Shown in pieces: positions 53,688 to 63,389 of a stretch of DNA of 64,000 nucleotides. The translations under genes were made by a program, and so were the position numbers. The notes below the pieces were generated by a model. It was not told the DNA's origin and did not search any database. It worked only from the letters and a program-made list of their open reading frames with translations. Within the stretch, counting starts at the first letter, position 1, and the number at the start of each line of letters is the position of its first letter. The DNA comes from Roseiconus lacunae (GTDB lineage Bacteria > Planctomycetota > Planctomycetia > Pirellulales > Pirellulaceae), in assembly GCF_008312935.1 (NCBI RefSeq), contig NZ_VSZO01000001.1, positions 930,001-994,000 on the forward strand, given 5' to 3'.

Positions 53688-54884
53688 ATGAGCCATCGAT
53701 TCTCCCACCTCGAAACCGCTCCCCCCGATGCCATTTTAGGTCTGTCGGAAGCGTTCGGTGCCGATTCCAATCCGAACAAGCTGAACCTGTCTGTCGGTGT
53801 CTATAAAGACGAAACGGGTAAAACCCCCATTTTGGAAGTGGTGAAGGCGGCTGAGAAAAAGATTCTCGAAGAGGAAGCGACCAAGGGGTATCTGCCGATC
53901 GAAGGGTCGCCGGAGTACGCCGAGGACGTCCGAAAACTCGTCTTTGGCGATGCTGTCGCGCAGGACCGAACGGTGGTTGTGCAAACCCCAGGTGGAACCG
54001 GCGGGCTCCGTGTTGCCGCAGACTTCATGCGGACTCAATTGCCGCAGGTAAAAGTCTGGATGCCGAATCCGACGTGGGCGAATCACCCGGCGATCTTCAT
54101 GTCGAGCGGCGTACCAACGGAAACCTATCGCTACCTCGCCGACGACCGCACGTCATTGGATCTCGATGGCATGCTGCAAACGCTTCGCGAGTCAGCTTCG
54201 GCCGGTGATGTGATTTTGCTTCACGGGTGCTGTCATAACCCGACCGGGATCGATCCCAGCGGTGATGACTGGAAGCAAATTGCCCAGGTCGTCGAGGAAA
54301 AGAAACTGCTCCCCTTGATTGACTTCGCCTACCAAGGTTTCGGGGATGGCATCGAGCAAGATGCCGTTGGGTTGCGGACGATCTTGCAACACACTGACGA
54401 GGCACTCGTGTGCAGTTCGTTCTCCAAAAACTTTGGGCTCTATAGCGAACGAGTGGGCGCGATCTGCTTAGTCGCCGCCGATGCCGAAAACGCAACCGCC
54501 GCGCGCAGCCAACTTAAACGCACCGTACGAACCAACTACAGCAACCCGCCGCGTCATGGTGCTTCGATCGTCGCGACGATCCTGGGTGATCCACAGTTGA
54601 CCGCGCAGTGGAAAGAAGAACTCGAATCGATGCGGCAACGAATTACGCGGCTTCGCGAACAGTTCGTCCAAACGATGAAGAGCACCGGCAGCGGTCATGA
54701 CTTCGGGTTCCTGCTTCGCCAACGCGGCATGTTTTCTTACAGCGGTTTAACGCCGATGCAGGTCGATGAATTGAAAAGCAAGTATGGGATTTACATCGTC
54801 GGCAGCGGACGGATTAATGTGGCCGGAATGTCTGAATCCAAGATGCAGTACTTCTGTGATTCGGTCGCATCGGTTTTGAGCTAG
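53688..54884 (+). CDS. Aspartate/aromatic aminotransferase (class I, AspC/TyrB type)
   Basis: 398 residues. Class Ia aminotransferase of the AspC/TyrB type: PPDAILGLSEAFGADSNPNKLNLSVG at the start, YLPIEGSPEY near 68, VQTPGGTGGLR near 98, WPNPTWANH-like MPNPTWANH near 128, HGCCHNPTGIDP near 179, and the PLP lysine in CSSFSKNFGLYSERVG near 247. Substrate Arg near the C-terminus is not certain. It makes aspartate, glutamate or aromatic amino acids by transamination. It stands alone, with 212 bp to the SRAP gene. Confidence 0.95.
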   Translation: MSHRFSHLETAPPDAILGLSEAFGADSNPNKLNLSVGVYKDETGKTPILEVVKAAEKKILEEEATKGYLPIEGSPEYAEDVRKLVFGDAVAQDRTVVVQTPGGTGGLRVAADFMRTQLPQVKVWMPNPTWANHPAIFMSSGVPTETYRYLADDRTSLDLDGMLQTLRESASAGDVILLHGCCHNPTGIDPSGDDWKQIAQVVEEKKLLPLIDFAYQGFGDGIEQDAVGLRTILQHTDEALVCSSFSKNFGLYSERVGAICLVAADAENATAARSQLKRTVRTNYSNPPRHGASIVATILGDPQLTAQWKEELESMRQRITRLREQFVQTMKSTGSGHDFGFLLRQRGMFSYSGLTPMQVDELKSKYGIYIVGSGRINVAGMSESKMQYFCDSVASVLS

Positions 54885-54909
54885 GAAGTTGTCGACGCTC
54901 GGTTCAATG

Positions 54910-55002
54910 GTAGCGGAAGCCGCCGAGACTTTCGGTGGCTCGTCGATTGACTCAGAAGTTTCCAGAAACCGATGGAGGCGAGCCGAACGCGCTAGCGTCG
55001 GG
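54910..55002 (+). repeat. GTAGCGGAA repeat
   Basis: It starts GTAGCGGAAGCCGCCGAGAC and ends ACGCGCTAGCGTCGGG. Both ends match the copy at 57372; the middle is diverged. Confidence 0.7.
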
Positions 55003-55052
55003 TCATAGGCGTAGTGAGTAAAAGGCTGGAGTTTGGTCAACCTCTGAAATTA

Positions 55053-55118
55053 GGATTAGCCGCATGGCGTTAGCCACGGTTTCGGTGCAACAACCAGCGC
55101 CAACGCCCGTCGGCTGAT
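55053..55118 (+). repeat. Dispersed hairpin repeat, full copy
   Basis: It runs from GGATTAGCCGCATGGCG to ACGCCCGTCGGCTGAT, and its 3' flank CCGAACCCAAACAATTCG follows the same pattern as the copies at 9309 and 10066. Confidence 0.85.
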
Positions 55119-55297
55119 AAACCGAACCCAAACAATTCGCTTAGACGGAGTACGAGGAGTGAAAAACGATGATGTCGAAACGAAGGTTTTCTCCAGGCTA
55201 TCGTTGACCGTCTTGCGGGTAGATGAATCCAAAACATCATTTCAATGCTCGCTTCTCAAATCACCTTCACGACACTAATCCCTGGAACCTTGTCACG

Positions 55298-56065
55298 ATG
55301 CCCGGACTTAAACCCTCAGTTTGTATCGACGCCGTTTTTGAAGATGTTCCCAAGGCCGAAGCCATCGCGAAAGTCAAATCGTGTGGGATCGATGCGTTTG
55401 AGTTTTGGGGTTGGTGGGATAAAGACTTGGCAGAAATTGAGGATGCCAAGGCGAAGCACGATATGCAGATCGCGTCGTGCTGTACGAAGTTTGTTTCCTT
55501 GGTTGATCCTGCCACGCGCCGCGAATATCTCGATGGGTTGGCCGAGTCAATCGAAGCCGCGAAACGGCTAGACTGTCCGACGATCATTTCTCAAGTCGGT
55601 GACTTTCGGGAAGATGTCTCACACGAGGAACAGCATGATTGCTTGGTCGAGGGATTGCGTGAAGCGGCACCGATGCTGGAACAGGCCGGTGTCGTGTTGG
55701 TGTTCGAGCCCCTTAACGATCTGATCGATCACGTCGGCTACTACCTCGTCCGCAGCGAACAAGCCTTTGCGATTGTTGATCATGTCGATAGCCCCAACGT
55801 GAAAGTTGTCTTTGACATCTATCATCAACAAATCAGCGAAGGCAACGTGACACGTAACGTCCTTGAAAACATCGATCGCATTGGGCATTTGCACGCCGCC
55901 GGTAACCCGGGCCGAAATGAATTGACACGTGGCGAGTTGAACTACGCTGAAATATTTTCTGCCATCCGAGGCACCGACTATGACGGATACGTTGGTCTGG
56001 AATACTGGCCGTTGGAGGATCCCGAAGCCGGTCTGAAGCAAGCGAAATCACTCGTCGTCGCCTAA
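55298..56065 (+). CDS. Hydroxypyruvate isomerase-like sugar isomerase (TIM barrel)
   Basis: About 255 residues from the ATG at 55298 (MPGLKPSVCIDAVF); the longer frame from 55223 is not family-like. A xylose-isomerase-like TIM barrel: GIDAFEFWGW near 32, LVFEPLNDLIDH near 137 with the catalytic Glu, KVVFDIYHQQISEGNVT near 172, and the second Glu in YVGLEYWP near 235. The sequence of motifs fits the Hyi/OtnI group, which interconverts hydroxypyruvate and tartronate semialdehyde or 2-oxo-sugars. Exact substrate is uncertain. No glycerate-pathway partner is adjacent. Confidence 0.88.
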   Translation: MPGLKPSVCIDAVFEDVPKAEAIAKVKSCGIDAFEFWGWWDKDLAEIEDAKAKHDMQIASCCTKFVSLVDPATRREYLDGLAESIEAAKRLDCPTIISQVGDFREDVSHEEQHDCLVEGLREAAPMLEQAGVVLVFEPLNDLIDHVGYYLVRSEQAFAIVDHVDSPNVKVVFDIYHQQISEGNVTRNVLENIDRIGHLHAAGNPGRNELTRGELNYAEIFSAIRGTDYDGYVGLEYWPLEDPEAGLKQAKSLVVA

Positions 56066-56080
56066 TGGATCGTGTACGGC

Positions 56081-56130
56081 AAGCGGTAAACGCAAACCAA
56101 GCGATAAACGCAAACCAAGCGATAAACACT
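56081..56130 (+). repeat. Tandem repeat, about 2.8 units of 18 bp
   Basis: Units AAGCGGTAAACGCAAACC, AAGCGATAAACGCAAACC and a partial third, AAGCGATAAACACT. It starts 15 bases after the isomerase stop codon. Confidence 0.85.
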
Positions 56131-56311
56131 GTTCAGTACAATCCGCGCACGTCTCGCTTTTAAGTTGGTTGGGCATCGGAACTGGCGGTCATCGCGCGAT
56201 CAAGCCGGTCGACCCCGCGAATCGAGATAAACGCCTCACCCATTTCGGTACGGTACTTGCATCGATTTGAACGTTGTTCAATCGACAATCAAATCGAAAC
56301 GAGGGCCAACG

Positions 56312-57322
56312 ATGTCAACTGATTTTGCTGAGGCAACTACCGAAACAACGGCGACACCACTGCGTGATGCGACCGATACGATGCGAGCAATGGTTTATGA
56401 GGACTATGGTGATGCCGCAGTCCTGCATGAGGCAGAGCTTGAAACACCCAAATGCCTGCCCGGTCAGGTTTTGATCCAAATTGCGGCGTCGAGCGTCAAC
56501 CCGATCGATTATCGACTGCGTCGCGGAGAGATGCGGGCGCTAATGCCAGGGGGGTTTCCTCGAGTACCCGGATACGATGTCGCCGGATGGATCGCCGCCG
56601 CTGCGGATGACGCGCCATTCCCGGTCGGCCAACCGGTGATCGCATTTTTGGATTCGGTGCGGGGCGGAGCATCGGCAGAATACGCCGTTTGTTCGATCGA
56701 TGCGGTGACACCGTTGACCAAACCGATGCCGATCGAAAAAGCAGCCGCGATTCCATTGGCGGGGACGACGGCTCTTCAATCACTTCGTGACCATGGAAAG
56801 ATGGCGACTGGCGATCGGGTGTTGATCAACGGTGCGAGTGGTGGCGTTGGGATGTTCGCGATTCAAATTGCCAAAGCGTATGGCTGTATTGTTACGGCGG
56901 TCGCGAGCCGGAAGAACCAATCGGTATGTGAAGCTTGGGGTGCCGACCAGTTTATCGACTATCGTACCACTGATTACACAACAACGGGGCAGCAATGGGA
57001 CCTGATCTTCGATGCGGCCGGGAAAGCAAGCTACCTCGATTCACGACCAGTGATGAGTGAAGGGGCAAGGTTTGTTTCAACCGAGCCTGACGTGAAGGGC
57101 CTTTTCATGACCGCCGTCACCGCGCCGTTTTCGAAGAAGGCAAAGGTGATGTTGGCAAAACCGAACGCGGAGGACCTCCGCACGCTGGTGGATCTTTACA
57201 ACGATGGAAAGCTAAAAATCGAAATCGATTCGACTTATCCGCTCGCCCGACTCGGCGATGCGCACCGACGTGTCGAAGAAGGCGTCGATCACGGCAAGGT
57301 CGTTGTGAAAGTGAACCAATAA
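56312..57322 (+). CDS. Zinc-independent quinone oxidoreductase-like MDR protein
   Basis: About 336 residues from the ATG at 56312, chosen for the GAGGG ribosome binding site eight bases earlier; a TTG at 56267 is possible. The first 20 residues are Thr/Ala-rich. The medium-chain dehydrogenase pattern: NPIDYRLRRGEM near 64, FPRVPGYDVAGWI near 80, AIPLAGTTALQSL near 148, and the NADPH-binding VLINGASGGVGMFAIQIAKA near 171. The structural zinc cysteines of alcohol dehydrogenases are absent, as expected for the QOR/ReTN subgroup. Substrate unknown. Confidence 0.92.
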   Translation: MSTDFAEATTETTATPLRDATDTMRAMVYEDYGDAAVLHEAELETPKCLPGQVLIQIAASSVNPIDYRLRRGEMRALMPGGFPRVPGYDVAGWIAAAADDAPFPVGQPVIAFLDSVRGGASAEYAVCSIDAVTPLTKPMPIEKAAAIPLAGTTALQSLRDHGKMATGDRVLINGASGGVGMFAIQIAKAYGCIVTAVASRKNQSVCEAWGADQFIDYRTTDYTTTGQQWDLIFDAAGKASYLDSRPVMSEGARFVSTEPDVKGLFMTAVTAPFSKKAKVMLAKPNAEDLRTLVDLYNDGKLKIEIDSTYPLARLGDAHRRVEEGVDHGKVVVKVNQ

Positions 57323-57371
57323 GCTCTCGCGAGCACCGTCGACTTATCTTGTAAGCCGCACGCTTTTCTTG

Positions 57372-57474
57372 GTAGCGGAAGCCGCGGAGGCTTTCGGCAA
57401 GCTATCGACTGACTCAAAACTTACCCAAACGCCGATGCCTTCACAGTTTGTAAGCCGCACGCGCTAGCGTCGGG
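57372..57474 (+). repeat. GTAGCGGAA repeat
   Basis: It starts GTAGCGGAAGCCGCGGAGGC, followed by TTTCGGCAAGCTATCGACTG, and ends ACGCGCTAGCGTCGGG. It occupies most of the gap between the MDR gene and the nrfA stop. Confidence 0.7.
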
Positions 57475-57522
57475 CCAACTTTTGCTCCGTCGCATACGGT
57501 AGCACCTGCGGCTCAGCGAGAA

Positions 57523-59070
57523 TCATTCCTCGACTGCGGCGGTTTCCTCAGCCGACCCATCATCAAGCTCCAGCTTCCAGCAGGCCGCGATGGCTTGTCG
57601 GCTGTAATCGATCGATTCTCCTAGAATCCGAGCCGCTTCTTGTCTCGCATGGAACCCTTTGCTGTTTTCGCTAGCGATGTAATCCAGACGCCACATCGCT
57701 TTCCGCTGTAACTTTCGAATCGGTGCGAGCTGTTCTTCGCTCGCGCCGGCTTTCTGAACCGCGATAATGGCATCCAACATTTCGGTCATCGCCGCAGCCG
57801 CTCGTTCGATTAGCGCTTTCGTTCGGTCTTGGATTGTATCAACGCGGGCTTTGATTTCTTCTTCTGGAATCTTGTGACAGGTCTGACAGGCCTTATTGAT
57901 GTTCATCATCGGGCTGCGTACCCAGTGGCTGCTGACTTTCGTCGCACCGACCTTTTCATAGGGCATATGGCAATCGCTGCAACTCACGCCGCTGCGAGCA
58001 TGGATACCTTGGCTCCAAAGTTCAAACTCGGGATGCTGAGCCTTATAGACTTTCGTTCCGGTTTCCTTATGCACGTAGTCATAAAAGTCGTCACCGTCTG
58101 GGAAGGTGGTGGTGTCCCATTCGGCTTCTAGCTGTTCCATCTTCAAGCCGTTACTCCAAGGGAACGTCAACGTCATTTTGTTGGCACAGTAATATTCGAC
58201 GTGACACTGTCCACAGACAAACGATCGCATTTCTTGCCGGGTTGCCATCGTGTTCGGGTCATAGTCGCCTTGTCGACCATCCTTTCGCCATTGTTCGACG
58301 CTCGGCAGATGAGGAACCGGTTCGTCGCTTTTCGCAAGCTTGTCGATACCGAGCACAAAACCGGGGCGCGTGACACGAATTTGCATCGTTTTTGGGTCGT
58401 GGCAATCGACGCAAGAGACTGGGTGTGCGCCGCCGATATGCGGGTCACCACTTTCAGGATCCATTCCGTCGGGAGTTTTTTCGACTTCTGCGTGAACCTC
58501 TTCGTATTTCTTTTGGCTGACTTCCTTAAACCCCGCGAGTACGGCATCCATTCGGAAGTCTTCGGCCAGCTTATCGACCGTCGCTTCCTCGCCCATCGTT
58601 TCTAGACCGATCCGGCGATAGGTCGGAATGATCGAAGCATGGCAATGCATGCATGCTCCGGATTGTTGAACGTCGGTTACACGTTTGGTGACTTCTTGGT
58701 CGGCCAGCATGTGGGCATGACCCCGAGCCTCGCGGTAGTCGATGCTGAATGCGTAGCCGGCGAACAATCGTTTCAACCACGGTGATTCTTCCAGCTTACT
58801 TGGTGGCAACGCGTGATTCCCACCGAAGTCTGTATAAGGATCGTTGACGGTTTTTAGATAATCCTCGTATTGTTGCGGAAAGTTCAGTCCCCACGGTTCG
58901 GGATCCGAACTGACTTCGCTGACTTCGACGACTTTTGTAAACGGGGCACGAGCTTCTTGCTTACGTTCAAAAATATTGACAAGTAACGCGACGACGGCAA
59001 AGGTAGCCGCGCCGGTGATGAACGTTAGCAGTAGTAGCCAACTGAATCCGCTTTTCTGATCGGAAGCCAT
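57523..59070 (-). CDS. nrfA: Cytochrome c nitrite reductase, catalytic subunit (ammonia-forming)
   Basis: 515 residues with one N-terminal membrane helix or uncleaved signal (about 9-33). Five haem motifs: CMHCH (140-144), CVDCH (220-224), CGQCH (286-290), CSDCH (364-368) and CQTCH (395-399). The active-site haem 1 carries CxxCH instead of the CxxCK of E. coli NrfA. Other catalytic features are kept: Arg in YREARGHAH near 115, Tyr in CGQCHVEYYC near 294, and His in GIHARSGVSC near 357. It reduces nitrite to ammonium in the periplasm. nrfH lies 49 bp upstream on the same strand. Confidence 0.96.
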   Translation of the reverse strand: MASDQKSGFSWLLLLTFITGAATFAVVALLVNIFERKQEARAPFTKVVEVSEVSSDPEPWGLNFPQQYEDYLKTVNDPYTDFGGNHALPPSKLEESPWLKRLFAGYAFSIDYREARGHAHMLADQEVTKRVTDVQQSGACMHCHASIIPTYRRIGLETMGEEATVDKLAEDFRMDAVLAGFKEVSQKKYEEVHAEVEKTPDGMDPESGDPHIGGAHPVSCVDCHDPKTMQIRVTRPGFVLGIDKLAKSDEPVPHLPSVEQWRKDGRQGDYDPNTMATRQEMRSFVCGQCHVEYYCANKMTLTFPWSNGLKMEQLEAEWDTTTFPDGDDFYDYVHKETGTKVYKAQHPEFELWSQGIHARSGVSCSDCHMPYEKVGATKVSSHWVRSPMMNINKACQTCHKIPEEEIKARVDTIQDRTKALIERAAAAMTEMLDAIIAVQKAGASEEQLAPIRKLQRKAMWRLDYIASENSKGFHARQEAARILGESIDYSRQAIAACWKLELDDGSAEETAAVEE

Positions 59071-59119
59071 CGTCTCGCTGAGTCCTTAAGTGGTGAAAGC
59101 TTTAAAAGGCGGGTTGTCA

Positions 59120-59647
59120 TTAGCGTCCCGCATGCCCGACATCTGCGTGACAATGAACGCAAGATTGCATGTCGTCATTCGCCGTCGCCGGCAAGAGCGG
59201 ATGAACAAAGTCTTTGTGACAATCGATACAGGTGCTCTGCGTGACCCTACGATTGCGCGGCTTAATACGGATCGGATCCTTATAGCCACCGACGGTGAAC
59301 GCAAGTGAATGAAAGAAACCGTTGTCTGCCTTAGTTACCCACTTTCCAATCGGATCATGGGGAAGGTGGCAGTCATTACAGACTGCGACGTGATGGTGGC
59401 TACTTTGTTGCCAAGAGTCCAAGTGGTCCTGCATGACGTGACAGTTCACACAGGTCTGTGGATTGTTACTCAGATAGCTAGCGCCTTTGCCATATCCGAA
59501 CGTGAACGTCCCGACGCCGAATAGTAGGCCGAGAATCACCGCGAAGACGATTGCACCTTTGCCGAAACGCGGTCGACGCGTTGAGGTTGCTTTCGATTCG
59601 TCATGCGAATTCGTCGATAAATCGTTTGGCTGTGACTGATCCGTCAT
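59120..59647 (-). CDS. nrfH: Cytochrome c nitrite reductase, small subunit (quinol oxidase)
   Basis: About 175 residues from the ATG at 59647. A charged N-terminus (1-30), one membrane helix (about 32-52, IVFAVILGLLFGVGTFTFGY), then four c-type haems: CVNCH with the following Val-Met (the Met being a likely haem 1 ligand), CNDCH, CIDCH and CVHCH. This is the NapC/NirT/NrfH pattern. NrfH draws electrons from the quinol pool and passes them to NrfA. The pair forms the nrfHA operon. Confidence 0.96.
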   Translation of the reverse strand: MTDQSQPNDLSTNSHDESKATSTRRPRFGKGAIVFAVILGLLFGVGTFTFGYGKGASYLSNNPQTCVNCHVMQDHLDSWQQSSHHHVAVCNDCHLPHDPIGKWVTKADNGFFHSLAFTVGGYKDPIRIKPRNRRVTQSTCIDCHKDFVHPLLPATANDDMQSCVHCHADVGHAGR

Positions 59648-59734
59648 CACTGGCTACGTTGCGATATCTTGACGTTGATAAATGGTGCCCGTGCTCTACT
59701 CGGACGCCGATCGCTTTTCAATCTAGGGGTTCAG

Positions 59735-59902
59735 ATGAGAAATGCCACAATTGAATTCCAATTTCCTGAAAAACACATTTCCGTTGAATTTGATACAGTT
59801 AATCTTGGTGAAAGTAAAATCAATGTGGGACATAGACGCACATTTCAATGGGCATTTGGGAGATTGATGTGCGGTGACGGAGCAATCGTAGTTATTGGTT
59901 GA
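59735..59902 (+). CDS. Small AT-rich ORF encoding a 55-residue protein, unrecognised
   Basis: An ATG at 59735 is preceded by AGGGG at 59725-59729, and the frame runs to TGA. The DNA is much richer in A and T than its neighbours. The product begins MRNATIEFQFPEKHISVEF and alternates hydrophobic and polar residues as beta strands do; no family is recognised. It ends convergently, overlapping the stop of the next gene by 11 bases. It may be a recently acquired gene or an incidental frame. Confidence 0.4.
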   Translation: MRNATIEFQFPEKHISVEFDTVNLGESKINVGHRRTFQWAFGRLMCGDGAIVVIG

Positions 59903-60683
59903 TGGCTTGGAAGAGCAGCCAGCGATTGCGATTGATGATCGATTCCTCTTGAATCGCATGCATCGCGTCGCCATCGACTTCGAGCATGGTTTCTTGACGC
60001 GTGACTAAGACCTTTCGAGTTTCCGGACTGACAATGGCATCGGGAGCATGGTGGACACAGTACTCGATAATGACAAGGAAACGCTCAAAGCGACTGAGGT
60101 TTGTCCCTTCGCCCATTATTCGGCCGAAGCTCAATTCGTTGCTGGGCAATCGCAAATAGTGGACCGCTTTATCCTTATCCAGGCAGATCAAATCGAGAAC
60201 GTCGATCAGTTTGCTACGTTTCTGGTACCGCGGGTGAGTGTCACGGGCGATGGACAAGCCGGATGTCGAAGAACTTGACATCTGTGTGCGTTCGGAGACC
60301 TCGCGCCGAGTCACCTCAGCGACTCGGTTTAAACTGATCACAAAAAGATTGTGCCAAGGAACCGAGATCGTTTCGCCATGAATTCCAACCGGAATCCGTA
60401 GTTCTTCGTCGTCCAATTCGAACCAGCGAATGTTGCGTGGTTCACCCAACTTGGGAATGTCGTCGGTACGAACCAGCTTGACGCCATAGCCTTGTTCGGC
60501 AAGCGTGGTTTGAACCGATTCGGCTTGAGGACGATCAAAATGATCCCAGAGAATGCCCTGATGCCGACGGATGGCTACCATCGCATCCGGATGCGTCATC
60601 GCACCTTGTTTGGTCAACACGTCGGCCAACAACTCGGCCGGGATCGTTTCGAAACGGGTTTGGACGACAGCGAATTCACTCAC
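59892..60683 (-). CDS. Conserved hypothetical protein
   Basis: 263 residues from a GTG. No signal peptide or membrane segment. The N-terminal third (FAVVQTRFETIPAELLADVL, then HPDAMVAIRRHQGILWDHF and QAESVQTTLAEQGYGVKLV) has the alpha-beta look of a small domain dealing with proteolysis-adaptor or amyloid-type folds, but I do not recognise a family. A disordered Ser-rich linker (TQMSSSSTSG) follows near 135, then a helical C-terminal part. I make no functional claim. It is upstream of nrfHA but on a separate, convergent-flanked unit. Confidence 0.7.
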   Translation of the reverse strand: MSEFAVVQTRFETIPAELLADVLTKQGAMTHPDAMVAIRRHQGILWDHFDRPQAESVQTTLAEQGYGVKLVRTDDIPKLGEPRNIRWFELDDEELRIPVGIHGETISVPWHNLFVISLNRVAEVTRREVSERTQMSSSSTSGLSIARDTHPRYQKRSKLIDVLDLICLDKDKAVHYLRLPSNELSFGRIMGEGTNLSRFERFLVIIEYCVHHAPDAIVSPETRKVLVTRQETMLEVDGDAMHAIQEESIINRNRWLLFQAINQ

Positions 60684-60761
60684 CAGACTACTCCAGGTGC
60701 GAACGGTTCATTGGCGATCCATCATAACAAATCATCGACCGAACCGTCTTCGCTGGACAAG

Positions 60762-63389
60762 CTAATTGCCGCTCGTTCCTCTTAAGGTGTAGATCGTTAG
60801 CCCGTCTAAACGGGAAGCTTGCGATCCGGTGACCAAACTAGTTAGATAGCCGACGGCGAAACATGTGGAAATACCACAGGCGGTGTAGAGATACCCGTTG
60901 ACGGACGTGAATTGCCAAAGCCAATACATGACACCCGCACCGACGACACCACCGATCAATGCTCCGGTCGCATTGGCACGCCGCGAAAATGCCCCCAGCA
61001 CAAACAATCCGCCCAGTACTCCCATGAACAACCCGATGACTTTAATAAAGGCATCGAACAAGGATTTAATGTTCGGGTCGACAAATGCCAAACCAAACAA
61101 GGTCCCGGTCACACCGATGGCGAATGTCCACCACCGAGCCGCCTTGAGGTAACCGGCCTCGGTCTGACAGGTCCGCCAGGGTCGCATAAAGTCGGTCACG
61201 ATCGTGGTTGCGACGGAATTCATGCTGGTCGAAACGGTCGACTGGGCTGCCGCGAAGACTCCGGCGACGATCAATCCCGCGATCCCAATTGGCATCTCGC
61301 GGGCGATGAACATCGGAAAGATTTGATCGGTTGTGATGGTCGGGTCCAGTTTCTCAGGATGCGCGCGATAGAACACATAGAGTGCCGTTCCGATCGAAAA
61401 GAATAGAAAGGTCGCCGGAATCGTCATCAATGCGTTGGTCCAGATGGAACGAGCGGCAAGACGCCGGTCCGCTGTCGTCATGTATCGTTGCACGACGGCC
61501 TGATCGGCAGTGTAGGAAGAGACATTTTGCGCGATCGCACCGACAATGATCACCCACAAGGCGACTTGTGTTTGCGTGACGTCCCAGTGCAGATTGGCCA
61601 TCGAAAATTTTTCATGCTGACGACCGATCTCGATGAAGCCAACCAAATCCGTCCCCGCCCCCGAGATCAATAACCAGATCGCCAGTATCGCTCCTCCGAG
61701 CAACACGACCGTTTGAATCGTGTCGGTCCAGATGACCGCTTCGACGCCGCCCATCGTGCAGTACAGAATACTGAGCACGCCCATCAGCATCACCGATTGC
61801 GCCGGGGTCAGCGGCGTCGCGACCGCGAGGGCGAGCCCAGTTAAGGACATCACCACGGCCATTCGAAAGACGTGAAAGAGCGTAAAGCTGGCACTGCCAA
61901 ACAATCGCACTGCCCGGCTAAAACGTTTCTCAAGGTACTCGTAGGCACTCGTCGCGTCGATGCGACGATAAAACGGCATCGCGATGTAGACCGCCAAAAA
62001 CGCGACGACGGGAATCATGAAGTTACCCACCGCGTAGACCCAATCTTGCGCAAACGCTTTAGAGGGGATCCCGGTGAACGTCAACGAACTGAGCATCGTC
62101 GCAAAGATACTGCATCCGGCTGCCCACCAAGGAATACATTGTCCGCCGCGAAAGAAGTCGTTGGTGTCTTTGTTCTTTCGGGCAAAATAAACGCCGACGC
62201 CAACCATGGCCAATAAATAGGTCACTAAGACGACATAATTGACCGTGCCAAATTGGTGATCGGAGGCGATTCGTTCCAACGCCCAAATTTTTGCCGAACG
62301 AACGCGCGGTCGCACTTCACCGCTGGGGATAATGATCCGATCGTTCCAATCAACGGCGATGGTGGTGACGTGATTGGCAGGGATAGAGCCTGCTTCGGTC
62401 CAGGTGTCGGTGATGGTGTGATAAGCCAACGCCGTTTTGGGAAACCCAGGATGGTCGTCCTTTAAATCATCGGCCTTAAAAAACAGCGATCCGTCGGCGC
62501 CACCGAGCACCGCGATGTGACTTTGGCCGACATCGATTCCCACGCCAGCCATGATCGGTCGAGGCGCATCGGATCGTGCCCGCCAAGTCGCCGATGCTGG
62601 GTCGTATTCCCAGACATCGGAAAGGAACTCGATTGAGCTTTCATCGCTTGTCGATTGACGCCGTCCGCCGATCACATACAGACAATCTTGAAAGCCGTTG
62701 TGTTGGGCGACGGTCAAATTGAATGCTCGAGTTGGCCCAGGGCAAGGCGGTAACGTTTGCCACCGAAACCGCTCGGGTTGATCTTTAAGCGAAAGGTCAA
62801 GTGCGAACAATTGGTCGCCGGCCGACGACAACGACGCATCGTTTTGGCCGCCAACGAGATAGACAGTGTCGCCAATCAACGCCGCCGACGCATAAACACA
62901 AGGCTGAGGAAGTGGCGGATAGTCAATCGTTTCGATGCGTTCGGTTGAAGGATCCCACCGCAACAAGAACGTCGACGCAAACGTGTCGACTGAATCGTTC
63001 CCCCCTAAACACAGCACACCGTCGGCCGTCGAAACGGCCGCGCCATAGGCGATCCTTCGGGGCAGCGTTCCCGCCTCATTCCACGTATACCCGTCATCGC
63101 TTCGGCGAAGAACGTAAATCTTGTCGTGCCAGACTTTGTCATTGTCCCAAACCGGTTTGGGAAAGTTTGCCCCACCGGCGACGATCAACGCGTCGCGATG
63201 CACACCCGCGAAGGGCCCCGCGACGCCAAGCTCTTCCGGCAGCGCAGGTAGCTCCGTCCATTGATACATCGACGCCGGCGATTGAGCATCAGCACTCGTC
63301 GTCGGACTGAACAACAAAACTCCGACGAGCCACATCGATGCCCCGGCAAGGCGAGCACCCTCGGCAACCAACATCAACGCGTCCCTCAT
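60762..63389 (-). CDS. Fusion of Kelch/NanM-like mutarotase and sodium:solute symporter
   Basis: About 875 residues from the ATG at 63389, which overlaps the neuraminate-lyase stop by ATGA. A signal or anchor helix (about 12-35) is followed by a six-bladed Kelch propeller (about 45-375): GGANFP, CLGGND, LVGGQND, VIGGRR and VLGGADG mark successive blades, as in N-acetylneuraminate epimerase NanM. From about 385 to the end lie some 13 membrane helices of the SSS family: [20 protein letters not shown] and the sodium-site segment [18 protein letters not shown]. Sialic-acid or related amino-sugar import with anomer conversion is inferred from the domain pair and the lyase neighbour. An extracytoplasmic propeller feeding its own transporter is plausible. 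Confidence 0.9.
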   Translation of the reverse strand: MRDALMLVAEGARLAGASMWLVGVLLFSPTTSADAQSPASMYQWTELPALPEELGVAGPFAGVHRDALIVAGGANFPKPVWDNDKVWHDKIYVLRRSDDGYTWNEAGTLPRRIAYGAAVSTADGVLCLGGNDSVDTFASTFLLRWDPSTERIETIDYPPLPQPCVYASAALIGDTVYLVGGQNDASLSSAGDQLFALDLSLKDQPERFRWQTLPPCPGPTRAFNLTVAQHNGFQDCLYVIGGRRQSTSDESSIEFLSDVWEYDPASATWRARSDAPRPIMAGVGIDVGQSHIAVLGGADGSLFFKADDLKDDHPGFPKTALAYHTITDTWTEAGSIPANHVTTIAVDWNDRIIIPSGEVRPRVRSAKIWALERIASDHQFGTVNYVVLVTYLLAMVGVGVYFARKNKDTNDFFRGGQCIPWWAAGCSIFATMLSSLTFTGIPSKAFAQDWVYAVGNFMIPVVAFLAVYIAMPFYRRIDATSAYEYLEKRFSRAVRLFGSASFTLFHVFRMAVVMSLTGLALAVATPLTPAQSVMLMGVLSILYCTMGGVEAVIWTDTIQTVVLLGGAILAIWLLISGAGTDLVGFIEIGRQHEKFSMANLHWDVTQTQVALWVIIVGAIAQNVSSYTADQAVVQRYMTTADRRLAARSIWTNALMTIPATFLFFSIGTALYVFYRAHPEKLDPTITTDQIFPMFIAREMPIGIAGLIVAGVFAAAQSTVSTSMNSVATTIVTDFMRPWRTCQTEAGYLKAARWWTFAIGVTGTLFGLAFVDPNIKSLFDAFIKVIGLFMGVLGGLFVLGAFSRRANATGALIGGVVGAGVMYWLWQFTSVNGYLYTACGISTCFAVGYLTSLVTGSQASRLDGLTIYTLRGTSGN

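Larger units (their letters stand above)
54885..55297. other. Intergenic region with two repeat types
   Basis: 413 bases without a recognised gene. It holds a GTAGCGGAA-type element (54910-55002) and a full hairpin repeat (55053-55118), about 50 bases apart and in the same order as at 4657-4790. Confidence 0.5.
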
